Part shown: one piece after another, positions 8,857 to 16,997 of the stretch | Numbering within the stretch: position 1 is the stretch's first letter | How the letters are laid out: each line of letters begins with the position of its first letter | From: Methylorubrum suomiense | GTDB taxonomy: Bacteria; Pseudomonadota; Alphaproteobacteria; Rhizobiales; Beijerinckiaceae | Assembly (NCBI RefSeq): GCF_022179765.1 | Contig: NZ_BPRE01000012.1 | Location: 1-64,000, forward strand | Direction: 5' to 3' | Length of the DNA: 64,000 nucleotides | The notes under the pieces: generated by a model | Databases searched by the model: none | What the model saw: the letters and a program-made list of their open reading frames with translations, nothing else | What the model was told of the DNA's origin: nothing | Translations under genes and position numbers: made by a program

Positions 8857-10053
8857 TCAGACCGAGGTCGCGCCGGTCTCGTGGCCGAGGCCGTGCTCCG
8901 GGATCAACGTACCGTCCGCAACCACACGGTAATCGTGACCTTTCCATGTCACCGCACCCGAGACGAAGCTCCAGGTGAAGTTGATGAAGGTCAGCATGTC
9001 GCGAATCGGCAACAGCCAGTAGGCGTGGGGCGCCAGGCCGAAGGCCCGCTCGATGCGCAGGCAGAGCAGGATGCGACAGGCGAGCGCGAGCGCGGCCACC
9101 GCGAGCGCCGCCGTCCCGGCGCCCGGCAACAGGGCGGCGATGAGCGCCAGCGGGAAGGCATGGGTGACGAAGGAGCCGGCATAGCCCGCCGGATCGACGT
9201 TGCGGATGGTGCGGTTCCACCGCAGCTCGTGCCGCCACAGGCCCGACAGCTCGGTGTCCACGCAGGCATGCCCGATGGTGAAGGCCGGGATCGCGACGAT
9301 CCCGCCATCCCGGCGCAGGGCCTCGCCGATCATGTAATCGTCGGCGAGATCGTCCTTGAAGGCGCGGAAACCGCCGATCCGCTCCAGCGATTCGCGAGTC
9401 ATCGCGATGGTGGAGCCGAAGCAGGGCTTGGCGAGGCCGAGGCTGGTGCCGACCAGGACGTTGGGCATGAACTGCACGTCGATGGCCAAAGCCGAGAGCT
9501 GGGCGCACAGGCCCCGCTCCGCCGGCTCACCGTGATAGAGGCAGGTCACGCCGGTCACGCCCGGGCGGGACAGCTCGGCGACGATCCGCTCCAGGTAGTC
9601 GGGCCGCACCGACATGTCGCTGTCGGCGAGCACCACCGTCTCGTGGGCGATGAGGCCCGACATGTTGATGAGGTTGGAGACCTTGCGGTTCGAGCCGTGC
9701 TGGCTCGCATCGATCACGAGGTCGAGGCGCAAGCCGGGATAGGCGGCCGCCAAGCGCTCGACCACGGCGATGGCCGGATCGGCCGCGTTCTGGACGCCGA
9801 ACACCACCTGGATCGGCCCGGCATAGGTCTGGCGGCAGAAGGTCTCGAGATTCTCGTACAGGTCCGGCTCGATGCCGCAGAGCGGCTTGAGGATGCTCAC
9901 GCCGGGGCGGCGCGCGTCGGGCGCGAGCCGGGGCGGCGTGCGGGCGGCGAAGCGGCCGGCGAGGATGGCGGCCAGCAGGGCATAGAGGCAGCCGGCGAGC
10001 GCCGGCACGAGGAAGAGCGACGAGATCCAGGCCGTCATCTCGGTCAGGTCCAT
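8857..10053 (-). CDS. hpnI: Hopanoid glycosyltransferase HpnI
   Basis: A 398-residue family-2 glycosyltransferase of the ceramide-glucosyltransferase type. An N-terminal membrane helix (about 8-32) anchors it, the GT-A domain carries GVSILKPLCG (51-60) and the metal-binding DSD at 144-146, and RHELRW is the Q/RxxRW acceptor motif. C-terminal hydrophobic helices follow. HpnI adds N-acetylglucosamine to bacteriohopanetetrol, the first step of the cyclitol ether branch. It lies 60 bp upstream of hpnJ on the same strand. Confidence 0.92.
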   Translation of the reverse strand: MDLTEMTAWISSLFLVPALAGCLYALLAAILAGRFAARTPPRLAPDARRPGVSILKPLCGIEPDLYENLETFCRQTYAGPIQVVFGVQNAADPAIAVVERLAAAYPGLRLDLVIDASQHGSNRKVSNLINMSGLIAHETVVLADSDMSVRPDYLERIVAELSRPGVTGVTCLYHGEPAERGLCAQLSALAIDVQFMPNVLVGTSLGLAKPCFGSTIAMTRESLERIGGFRAFKDDLADDYMIGEALRRDGGIVAIPAFTIGHACVDTELSGLWRHELRWNRTIRNVDPAGYAGSFVTHAFPLALIAALLPGAGTAALAVAALALACRILLCLRIERAFGLAPHAYWLLPIRDMLTFINFTWSFVSGAVTWKGHDYRVVADGTLIPEHGLGHETGATSV

Positions 10054-10138
10054 GGCGCGCCGTCGCTCTTGTCGTTCGTTATGGGCCGCCGGAGCGGAAT
10101 TGTGTCGTGAGCCGCGAGGCTCGATTCTCGGCCAGTGC

Positions 10139-10753
10139 CTATTTGGAGCCCTTGGCCAGCATGCCGTCCGTGCGCTCGCGCATGAACTTCAGCAGGCCGT
10201 CGGCCCCGCCGGTCTTGAGCGGCTCGGCGAAGCCCGCCCGCAGGGAGGCGACTTCGCTGACATTGCCGTTGAGCAGCACGTCCTGCACGCGGTTCTCCGC
10301 GTTGACGACGTAGTCGACGTCCGAATCGTCGCCGTCCTTGTTGGAGACGCGGGTCGAGACCACGCGGTTGGGACCCTTGACCTCGCTCTGCGGCTTGATC
10401 TCGAACTTGCCGCCCGCGGCCTGGGACAGGCGGTTGGCGTAGAGCGTGACGAAGTACTGGCCGAACGCCTCCGTGAGGGCGGCCTGCTGCTCCGGCTTGA
10501 AGGTCTTCCATTTCGGGCCGACGGCGGTGGCCACCATGGCGGGCGTGTCGAAGGTGGCCGCCAGGGTGTCGCCGACGGCGGCGAGCCGGGTCTTCAGGTC
10601 GCCCGCGCCGTTCTTCAGCGCATCCTCGAACTTGGCGTAGAGCTTGGTGATCGGCGCCACGGCCGGATCCTCGGCGGCCCGCACGTCGCGCGGAGATCCG
10701 GCGAGGGCGAGCACCGCGGCGGCGGCGAGGAGGGTGCGGCGGTTCAGGCGCAC
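10139..10753 (-). CDS. hpnM: MlaC/Ttg2D-family hopanoid protein HpnM
   Basis: A 204-residue exported protein of the toluene-tolerance/MlaC family, periplasmic lipid carriers; HpnM is the hopanoid-cluster member. The N-terminus VRLNRRTLLAAAAVLALAG carries a twin-arginine and hydrophobic stretch ending in VRA, so Tat export is plausible. GTG 10753 overlaps the end of hpnL by 10 bp and has GGAG upstream, indicating translational coupling. Motifs such as FGQYFVTLYANRLSQ are typical of the family. The much longer open frame running upstream is inside hpnL and is rejected. Confidence 0.88.
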   Translation of the reverse strand: MRLNRRTLLAAAAVLALAGSPRDVRAAEDPAVAPITKLYAKFEDALKNGAGDLKTRLAAVGDTLAATFDTPAMVATAVGPKWKTFKPEQQAALTEAFGQYFVTLYANRLSQAAGGKFEIKPQSEVKGPNRVVSTRVSNKDGDDSDVDYVVNAENRVQDVLLNGNVSEVASLRAGFAEPLKTGGADGLLKFMRERTDGMLAKGSK

Positions 10754-11898
10754 TTCTGGAACGCTCCAGGCTCGTTGTCGGGGGCAAGGGCGGCCGCGCG
10801 GCCACCGGGAAAGCCGTAGGCGGTCGCCAGCGGCGCAGCAAGGGGAGCCGAAATCGGTGCGGCCGCCGGCACGGATTGGTCCGTCCGCCGGCCAAGCCGG
10901 GCCCGGATCGCGCCGAGACCGGCGGCGACGGTGTCCGTGGCGGCGGGCGTGCCGCGCTCCATCCCATGCCACAGGGCGAGGCTGGGCAGGCCGACGGCGA
11001 GGTCGGCGACGCGCTTGACCAGGGAGAGCGCGAGCGCGGCCTCCGCCGGGATGCCGAACAGGGCGCAGAGCGCGATCAGGCCGCCCTCCTGCGCGCCGAT
11101 GGCGCCGGGCACCACGAAGGCGGCGCCGCGGACGGCCTGGGCGAGGCTCTCGATCACCAGCGCCTCGACGAAGGTCACGGGGTGACCCATGGCGTTGAGC
11201 GCGATCCAGACCTCGAGCGTCCCGATGATCCAGCCGACGAGATGGATCAGAATGGCGGCACTCACCCGCGCCCGGTTGCCGTAGAGGCGGCGCAGGTTGT
11301 CGTAGAGCACGTCGATGGCGCCGAGCGCCCGCCACTCGCGGGCGGCGGCGAAGCGCGAGAGCGCCGCCTCGATCAGGCGATGGCCGCTCCTGCGCTGGAT
11401 CACGTAGAAGGCGGCGAGCGCCGGGATCGCGATGATGACGCCGCCCGCTACCGTGCGCACCACCGGGCCGTCACCGGTGAAGTGGACGAGGAGCGCGAGG
11501 CCCGCCACCGTGAACAGGAGCTGGGTCAGCGCCTGGGTCATCAGGTCGACGAACATGCTGGCGCCGGCCATGCCGCCGGGCGTGCCGCGCCGCGTCAGCA
11601 GGCGGGCGCCGATCAGGTCGCCGCCGACCTGCGCCACGGGCAGCAGGGTGTTGATGCCCTCGCGCACGAAGCGCAGCGAGATGCAGTCGCGCAGGGTCGG
11701 GCCGGCGCCGCGGGGGAAGACGACGTGCCAGCCGAAGCCTGCCCAGGCGACCGCGACGAAGCGGGCGACCACGACGGCGAGCGCGCCCCAGCCCGCGCCG
11801 ACGAGGGCGCCGGCGACGTCCGTCACGCCGGAGGACAGGAACAGCGCCAGCGCCGTGACCAGTCCTACGATCGACGCCAATGTGGTGAGACGCTTCAT
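10744..11898 (-). CDS. hpnL: Hopanoid-associated integral membrane protein HpnL
   Basis: A 384-residue polytopic membrane protein of the lysylphosphatidylglycerol-synthase transmembrane-domain family (UPF0104). Many hydrophobic helices are visible from residue 5 onward, with the family signature near FVVPGAIGAQEGGLI. HpnL proteins lie in hopanoid clusters and are assumed to act in transport or modification; the reaction is not known. ATG 11898 has AGAGG upstream; the longer frame to 11955 has no support. It heads the minus-strand hpnL-hpnM-hpnI-hpnJ-hpnK series and is divergent from the amidinotransferase. Confidence 0.88.
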   Translation of the reverse strand: MKRLTTLASIVGLVTALALFLSSGVTDVAGALVGAGWGALAVVVARFVAVAWAGFGWHVVFPRGAGPTLRDCISLRFVREGINTLLPVAQVGGDLIGARLLTRRGTPGGMAGASMFVDLMTQALTQLLFTVAGLALLVHFTGDGPVVRTVAGGVIIAIPALAAFYVIQRRSGHRLIEAALSRFAAAREWRALGAIDVLYDNLRRLYGNRARVSAAILIHLVGWIIGTLEVWIALNAMGHPVTFVEALVIESLAQAVRGAAFVVPGAIGAQEGGLIALCALFGIPAEAALALSLVKRVADLAVGLPSLALWHGMERGTPAATDTVAAGLGAIRARLGRRTDQSVPAAAPISAPLAAPLATAYGFPGGRAAALAPDNEPGAFQKCA

Positions 11899-12119
11899 CA
11901 GCCTCTTTCGACCTTCGCGATCTTCGTCGAGGGGCTTGTGTTGTCGAAATCCCACCGCGTCCGGACTTTGAAAGCGTGGCGGCAGCAGGAAGTGTCTCGG
12001 CAGGTTGCAGCTTTACCCTGCCCTGTCTATCACCCGATTGACACACCGGGGAGCAAAGCGGCGCCCGCGGTGGACGTGAGCGACGATTGTCGCCGGACGC
12101 CGCTTCTATGGAGCCGAGA

Positions 12120-13298
12120 ATGGATCGCGAGCCGCAGATCACGGCGGAATCCGCCCTGATCGACGACCCGTCGACGCGGGGCTTTGACGGCCAGGGAACG
12201 GGCGGCGGCGCCCCCGCCCCGCGCAGCCCGGTGATGGCCTGGAACGAGTGGGACCCGCTGGAAGAGGTCATCGTCGGCTCGCTCGACGGCGCCACGATCC
12301 CGACCCACCACCTGACCGTGATCTTCAACCTGCCGCGGGCGGCCCAGCCGTTCTACCGCTTCGCCTCCGGCTGGAAATACCCGAAGTTCATGAAGAAGCT
12401 GGCCCAGCAGGAGCTGGACAACTTCATCTCGATCCTGGCGGGCGAGGGCGTGAAGGTCCGCCGCCCCGACACGGTCGATTTCTCCAAGAAGTTCAAGGCG
12501 CCGCGCTGGACCTCCCGCGGCTTCTGCGTCGCCTGTCCGCGCGACCCCTACCTCGTCATCGGCGACGAGATCATCGAGAGCCCGATGTGCTGGCGCTCGC
12601 GCTACTTCGAGGGCGACGCCTACCGCTCGCTGTTCAAGGAATATTTCCGCGCCGGCGCCCGCTGGACTTCGGCCCCGCGCCCGCAGCTGACCGACGATCT
12701 CTACAACTACGACTACCGGGTGCCGAACCTGAAGGCCGGCGAGCCGATGCAGTTCACGGTCAACGAGTTCGAGCCGGTCTTCGACGCGGCCGATTTCGTG
12801 CGCTGCGGCCGCGACTTGTTCGTGACCCGCTCCAACGTGACCAACCTGATGGGCATCGAGTGGCTGCGCCGCCATCTCGGCCCCGGCTTCCGCATTCACG
12901 AGATCGAGAGCCGCTGCCCGCAGCCGATGCACATCGATTCGTCGTTCATGCCGCTGGCGCCGGGCAAGGTGCTGGTCAATCCCGACTATATCGATGTCGA
13001 GAAGCTCCCGGCGGTGCTCAAGAAGTGGGACGTGCTGATTGCGCCGCGCCCCGACCCGGTGACGGGCTTCATGAGCAAGATCTCGATGTGCTCGCCCTGG
13101 ACCTCGATCAACGTGCTCGCCATCGACGAGAAGAAGATCGTCGTCGACCAGAGCCAGCCGACCCTGATCAAGGCTCTCAAAGATTGGGGCTTCGACCCGA
13201 TCCCGGCGCCGTTCCTCAGCTACGGCCCGTTCGGCGGCTCGTTCCACTGCGCCACGCTCGACGTGCGCCGCCGCGGTGTCCTGAAGTCGTACTTCTGA
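12120..13298 (+). CDS. Glycine-amidinotransferase-like enzyme, candidate hopanoid guanidinylase
   Basis: A 392-residue protein close in layout to arginine:glycine amidinotransferase. The catalytic triad is complete: Asp225 in VFDAADFVRCGRDLF, His271 in PMHIDSSF, and Cys377 in GGSFHCATLDVRRRG. These enzymes move an amidino group from arginine to a primary amine through an amidino-cysteine intermediate. ATG 12120 is chosen for its GGAG site at 12110-12113; ATG 12108 is possible. It is divergent from hpnL and ends at its own terminator. Next to the cyclitol ether genes, a role in making guanidine-substituted cyclitol ether hopanoid is inferred, not shown. A free-amine acceptor such as glycine is the alternative. 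Confidence 0.9.
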   Translation: MDREPQITAESALIDDPSTRGFDGQGTGGGAPAPRSPVMAWNEWDPLEEVIVGSLDGATIPTHHLTVIFNLPRAAQPFYRFASGWKYPKFMKKLAQQELDNFISILAGEGVKVRRPDTVDFSKKFKAPRWTSRGFCVACPRDPYLVIGDEIIESPMCWRSRYFEGDAYRSLFKEYFRAGARWTSAPRPQLTDDLYNYDYRVPNLKAGEPMQFTVNEFEPVFDAADFVRCGRDLFVTRSNVTNLMGIEWLRRHLGPGFRIHEIESRCPQPMHIDSSFMPLAPGKVLVNPDYIDVEKLPAVLKKWDVLIAPRPDPVTGFMSKISMCSPWTSINVLAIDEKKIVVDQSQPTLIKALKDWGFDPIPAPFLSYGPFGGSFHCATLDVRRRGVLKSYF

Positions 13299-13329
13299 TC
13301 ACCGGACGCGACTTTCCGTGCAAATCTCG

Positions 13330-13361
13330 AAGCGTGCCCTGGAAACGGGGCACGCTTTTTT
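13330..13361 (+). terminator. Rho-independent terminator after the amidinotransferase
   Basis: Perfect 10-bp stem AAGCGTGCCC/GGGCACGCTT with an 8-nt loop, ending in six Ts (13356-13361), 32 bp after the stop codon. It closes a single-gene unit. Confidence 0.88.
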
Positions 13362-13517
13362 CGTGCGGGTCCCCTGATGGCCGAATCGAACCATCAAAGG
13401 TGACGGCGGTAGTCGTCATATTCTGTACGATAGTGCACAATCGCAGGACTTCGGCCCGGCACGCCTGTGAGTGAGAGCCCGTGTGCTCCCGCCCGACGCA
13501 AGGAAGCGAGGCGCGCG

Positions 13518-13772
13518 ATGCCGCGATACTACTTCCACATCCATGACGGCCACTCGATCATCGACAAGGACGGGATGGTGCTCGCCGACACGAGCGAAGC
13601 CCGTCGCAAGGCGATTCGCATCTCTGGGCAATATCTCGACAACGACGCGGATGTCGTCTCGCTCGGCGAGGAATGGCGCATGGAGGTCACGGACGAGCGC
13701 GGGCTGATCCTGTTCAGGCTCGATTTCGTCGTGACGGATGCTGCCTCGGTCGGCGGATCGTTCAAGGGGTAA
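13518..13772 (+). CDS. DUF6894 family small protein
   Basis: An 84-residue protein opening MPRYYFHIHDG and continuing with DKDGMVLADTSEARRKAI, the recognisable start of the DUF6894 family, common in many copies in Methylobacterium and other Rhizobiales. No catalytic motif is visible and the function is unknown. ATG 13518 is chosen as the canonical N-terminus; the frame reaches GTG 13467. It stands alone between the amidinotransferase terminator and a minus-strand hypothetical. Confidence 0.8.
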   Translation: MPRYYFHIHDGHSIIDKDGMVLADTSEARRKAIRISGQYLDNDADVVSLGEEWRMEVTDERGLILFRLDFVVTDAASVGGSFKG

Positions 13773-13859
13773 GGATCGAGCGTTCGGCCGCCCACCTTCG
13801 TCACATGGGACGCCGGTGCGGACCCTCGGCGCAGGATGGCGGGACGCATGCGAACTGCG

Positions 13860-14099
13860 TCAGGGAATCCAGATCCCGAGCCGAAGCCGCTCGACCCGCT
13901 TGCGCAGGGGCAAGTTGGCGCGGAACGAATCGGGGGAATGCGGGACGCCGTGCTGGTCCTCGATGCGGATGTCCGAGCATCCGTCCTCCGCCCAGTCGTC
14001 GGCGAGGCACATGGCGCTCGCCGGATTGCAGCGGGTCGCCGTGCGCGGTTCGCCCCCGCAGGCGGCCGAGATTTTGAAGGGAATGGTGGAAGGAGACAT
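13860..14099 (-). CDS. Hypothetical small protein
   Basis: A 79-residue frame starting MSPSTIPFKISAACGG, with GAGG just upstream of ATG 14099. It has three cysteines (C14, C24, C31) followed by two acidic patches (DDWAEDGCSD) and no membrane helix. I do not recognise the family. The alternative reading is non-coding sequence, since other frames here are open too; codon use with G/C at third positions modestly favours this frame. Confidence 0.45.
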   Translation of the reverse strand: MSPSTIPFKISAACGGEPRTATRCNPASAMCLADDWAEDGCSDIRIEDQHGVPHSPDSFRANLPLRKRVERLRLGIWIP

Positions 14100-14254
14100 T
14101 TCGGAACCTCACCGGTTCGTGAATGTCATAAGCCAACGTCCGAGCCCGTATCCCGTGCCGTCGAAATGTAAGGTTTCATACATTTCACGCGGCGGGACCT
14201 AGGCTGCCACCGCCCGGAGCGTGAGACGCCACCGGGGCCTCGGCGCTGATCACA

Positions 14255-14464
14255 TTATTCGCCCGTGACAGGCCGGTGCCGGATCGCCCGGCGATAGGTG
14301 GCACCGGCCACCATCAGGGCGCCGCCATATTGCAGAAACCCGCCCTCCGCGAGGCTGTCGGGCGCCAGATGCGCTTGCAGGACCAAGCGGGTCAGGGCGT
14401 TGAGGGCGAGCAGCGCGAGGCAGAACAGGGCGGAAGCGAGGAGGGCGGCGACGAAATCGGGCAT
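14255..14464 (-). CDS. Small membrane protein, unknown
   Basis: A 69-residue frame starting MPDFVAALLASALFCLALLA with one strong hydrophobic helix (about 4-25) and a weaker one near 45-55. GGAGG lies about 6 nt before ATG 14464, which is why this start is preferred over the longer frame. No family recognised. It follows the glutathione transferase gene on the same strand after 140 bp. Confidence 0.6.
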   Translation of the reverse strand: MPDFVAALLASALFCLALLALNALTRLVLQAHLAPDSLAEGGFLQYGGALMVAGATYRRAIRHRPVTGE

Positions 14465-14603
14465 GGCGAAGCCTCCGACGGGAGCCGGCAAAGCTTAGCA
14501 AGGGGCGGACCAGATTCGCCGTGGCCGCCCTGACGCGCGCATCGGCCCGAAAGGTGAGTTCCGGTTTTGGGGCCGATGCGGCTCAGGATGGTCGAGGGCT
14601 GGG

Positions 14604-15215
14604 TCAGCCTGCCGGCGGGCGGGTCGCCACCATCGAGGGACGCTCGCCGATCCGGGCGAACCAGACGGCCAATTCCGGCGCGTCGTCGCGCCACGCGATG
14701 TCGGAGAAGCGGAGGTCGAGATAGCCGAGGGCGCAGGCGAGCGCGACCGTCCCGATATCAATGCGCTCGCCGAGATCTCCGGCCCGCTCCTCGAACCACG
14801 CCAGGGTGGTCTCGATCTTGGCGGTCTGTCCCTTGATCCAGGCGGCGGAGCGCTCGGCCTCCGGACGGGCGGTCAACTCGTAGCGGATCAGCAGGGCCGC
14901 ATCGAGGATGCCGTCGGCCGCCGACTGCTCGTTGAGGGCGCGCCAGCGCGCGGCACCCTCCCGGGGAAACATCCCGCCGCCGGCCAGCGCATCGAGATAT
15001 TCGCAGATCACCCGGCTGTCGGCCAGCGCCTGACCATCGGCGTCGATCAGAGTCGGCACCTGGGCGAGCGGGTGCTGCGCCAGCACCGTGCGGTCGCGCT
15101 CGACCGGATGCACCTTGCTCGGCAGCAGTGCGATGCGCTCGGCCAGCCCGAGTTCATGGGCGACGACCATCACCTTCCGGACGAAGGGCGAGGCGTGCGA
15201 GTGGAACAGCTTCAT
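14604..15215 (-). CDS. Glutathione S-transferase
   Basis: A 203-residue cytosolic GST. The N-terminal thioredoxin-like domain starts MKLFHSHASPFVRKVMV, where the serine of the SPF motif is the usual thiolate-stabilising position, and continues with QVPTLIDADGQALADS, the glutathione-binding cis-Pro and Ser region. A helical C-terminal domain follows (about 85-203). Substrate unknown. It lies 37 bp downstream of the hydrolase-fold gene, probably co-transcribed. Confidence 0.85.
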   Translation of the reverse strand: MKLFHSHASPFVRKVMVVAHELGLAERIALLPSKVHPVERDRTVLAQHPLAQVPTLIDADGQALADSRVICEYLDALAGGGMFPREGAARWRALNEQSAADGILDAALLIRYELTARPEAERSAAWIKGQTAKIETTLAWFEERAGDLGERIDIGTVALACALGYLDLRFSDIAWRDDAPELAVWFARIGERPSMVATRPPAG

Positions 15216-15251
15216 CGGCGACCGGGAACTCGTTTGCGAACGGGGGATGTA

Positions 15252-16442
15252 TCAGCGCCGCGCGGCGGCATTGCCGGCGGCGTTGACGGGATTGCTTCCG
15301 GCCGCGGCGGGGCTCGCCGGGCTGTGCGCTTTCGGCACTTCGACGCCGAGGCGCTTCACCGGCCAGCCATCGCTCCAGCGCTGCATGTCGCTGAAGGCCG
15401 GGTTGGCCTTGAGGCTCGCCGCGTCCTTGCCGGTGAAGGCCGCGGCCGCCGCCATGTCGAAGCTGCGCCAATAGGCGAGGAAATCGAGGCTGTCGGTGCG
15501 GGCATTGTTGATCTGGGCGACCAACTGCGTCTGCTCGCCCGAGAGCGCCATGTCGGCCGACCAGCGGAACGGCGGCGGCTTCTCGCCGGGCGGGTCGGGC
15601 GGCAGCTTGATCGGCCCGGAATCGTAGGCTGCGTCGAGCCCCGCCGGAGAGGTCAGCGTGGCGGTGAGCGCCGGGAAGCCGTGATCGTCGGAGAGGGCGC
15701 GGACGAACAGCTTGCGCTCCGGCGGCACCGAACTCGCGTCGCGCAGGATCTTGCGCGCAGCGGCGTCGGCGGCGCGGGCATCCTTGTCGCCGATCATGGT
15801 GACGAGGAGCGTCCCGGCATCGATCGTCCCGAGCTCGCCGAGCGGGATGCCGCGAGACTTGGCGTCCTGGGCGATGCCGCCCGGCATCACCGCGAAGACC
15901 AGTTTCGGCGCGGGAAGGCCGGTGCCGGTGGCGTCCGCGGCGATGTGGACGGCGAGTGGTGCGCCGGCCAAATGCCCGATCAGGGCGATGCGGCCGGTAT
16001 CGGGCTTGGCGTCGGCATCGGCCGCGAGCTCGGCGAGCGCCGATTTGATCAGGCGCGCGGCGATGGCCGGAGCGTCGGAGGGTTTGGTGCGGTTCACTTC
16101 CTGGAAGCGGGGAAACAACACCAGCCAATCGTTGCGGACGAGGTGGTCGATCCAGGCGCCGTAGGCCTGCGGATTGGGCGCGCCCCAGGCATGAAGGAAC
16201 ACCGCCACCGGTCGTCCGCCCGAGGGAGCCGGACCGGCCTTGTGAAACAGGTAGGTCGGTGCGCTCGCCCGTCCGACCGCGCGCTTGACGATGGTCGCGG
16301 CCTTGTCGCCGACGCCGCCCGGACCTTCGGCGGGCTGCCCCGGCGGTGTGGCGGCGCGCACCGGCTCCGCGGCAGCGAGGGCGGCCAGCATGCCCAGGAC
16401 GAGGGGCATGGCGGCAAGGCCGGGACCGGGTTTCGGGCGCAT
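15252..16442 (-). CDS. Alpha/beta-hydrolase-fold protein lacking the nucleophile serine
   Basis: A 396-residue exported protein: signal peptide over residues 1-30, then an alpha/beta-hydrolase core with VAVFLHAWGAPNPQAYG (oxyanion region, about 79-95). The nucleophile elbow reads G-H-L-A-G with Leu158 where GxSxG requires serine, a one-base difference (TTG versus TCG). A C-terminal extension after residue 260 and an Ala/Pro-rich tail follow. ATG 16442 follows a GAGAG site; GTG 16460 is the alternative. It may be a pseudoenzyme or carry a recent mutation. It is upstream of the GST gene. Confidence 0.7.
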   Translation of the reverse strand: MRPKPGPGLAAMPLVLGMLAALAAAEPVRAATPPGQPAEGPGGVGDKAATIVKRAVGRASAPTYLFHKAGPAPSGGRPVAVFLHAWGAPNPQAYGAWIDHLVRNDWLVLFPRFQEVNRTKPSDAPAIAARLIKSALAELAADADAKPDTGRIALIGHLAGAPLAVHIAADATGTGLPAPKLVFAVMPGGIAQDAKSRGIPLGELGTIDAGTLLVTMIGDKDARAADAAARKILRDASSVPPERKLFVRALSDDHGFPALTATLTSPAGLDAAYDSGPIKLPPDPPGEKPPPFRWSADMALSGEQTQLVAQINNARTDSLDFLAYWRSFDMAAAAAFTGKDAASLKANPAFSDMQRWSDGWPVKRLGVEVPKAHSPASPAAAGSNPVNAAGNAAARR

Positions 16443-16540
16443 CTCTCTCTCGAACGGCACGATCGGATCGGCCCCGCGGGGCCGTGACCGCCTGAATAGC
16501 AGATTCTGAGAGAGAGGCGACCGATAGACCCGCTACCGAA

Positions 16541-16660
16541 CCTCCTCATCCTGAGGTGCGGAGCGTCGCGGGGTCTGGGAGCTGGGCTCAAGGGATCGCG
16601 CGAGGGATACGGGACCCCTCCTTCGAGGCCCGCTCACGCGGGCGCCTCAGGATGAGGGGA
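16541..16660. repeat. Palindromic intergenic repeat, copy A
   Basis: About 120 bp bounded by CCTCATCCTGAGGTGCG and its inverted form CGCCTCAGGATGAGGGG, with the internal TCCTTCGAGGC block. It matches copies at 36.8, 41.1, 48.0 and 51.5 kb in both end sequence and plan. It fills the gap between the hydrolase-fold gene and the next small minus-strand gene. Confidence 0.85.
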
Positions 16661-16695
16661 GCGGGTGGGAGGAGGCGACGCGCGCCCCGTAACCG

Positions 16696-16917
16696 CTACG
16701 GCACCTCCTTCACCCGGCGGCATTCGGTCTTGAGGTAGCTCGTCTTGCCGACCTCGTCGCGCAGATCCGTGCGGGCGATGATCTCCTGCCAGCCGCTGGT
16801 GCAGCCGAGTTCGTTCGCCACCCGCACCTTGCGCACCTCGCTCGCCCGGTCGTCGGTGCAGGCCTCCTGCGGCACGGAATTGGCGCAGACGAGGACGACG
16901 GCGATGAAGACGCTCAC
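16696..16917 (-). CDS. Small exported protein, unknown
   Basis: A 73-residue frame with a hydrophobic N-terminus (VSVFIAVVLVCANSV) suggesting a signal peptide or anchor. It has three later cysteines (QEACTD, LGCTSG, TECRRV) that could form disulfides in the periplasm. GTG 16917 has a strong GGAGGT site 6 nt upstream, which supports it as a real gene. I recognise no family. Confidence 0.6.
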   Translation of the reverse strand: MSVFIAVVLVCANSVPQEACTDDRASEVRKVRVANELGCTSGWQEIIARTDLRDEVGKTSYLKTECRRVKEVP

Positions 16918-16997
16918 GGGACGACCTCCGGGTTCTTGTCGTTGAAACCCGTCTTCGGCGGGTCGGACAGTTCTACGCGCGGAGGCGCATCCGGGTT

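Noticed and set aside
12038-12043. TTGACA as a -35 box for the amidinotransferase gene
   Set aside because: No acceptable -10 sequence lies 16-18 bp downstream, so a sigma-70-type promoter cannot be assigned here.
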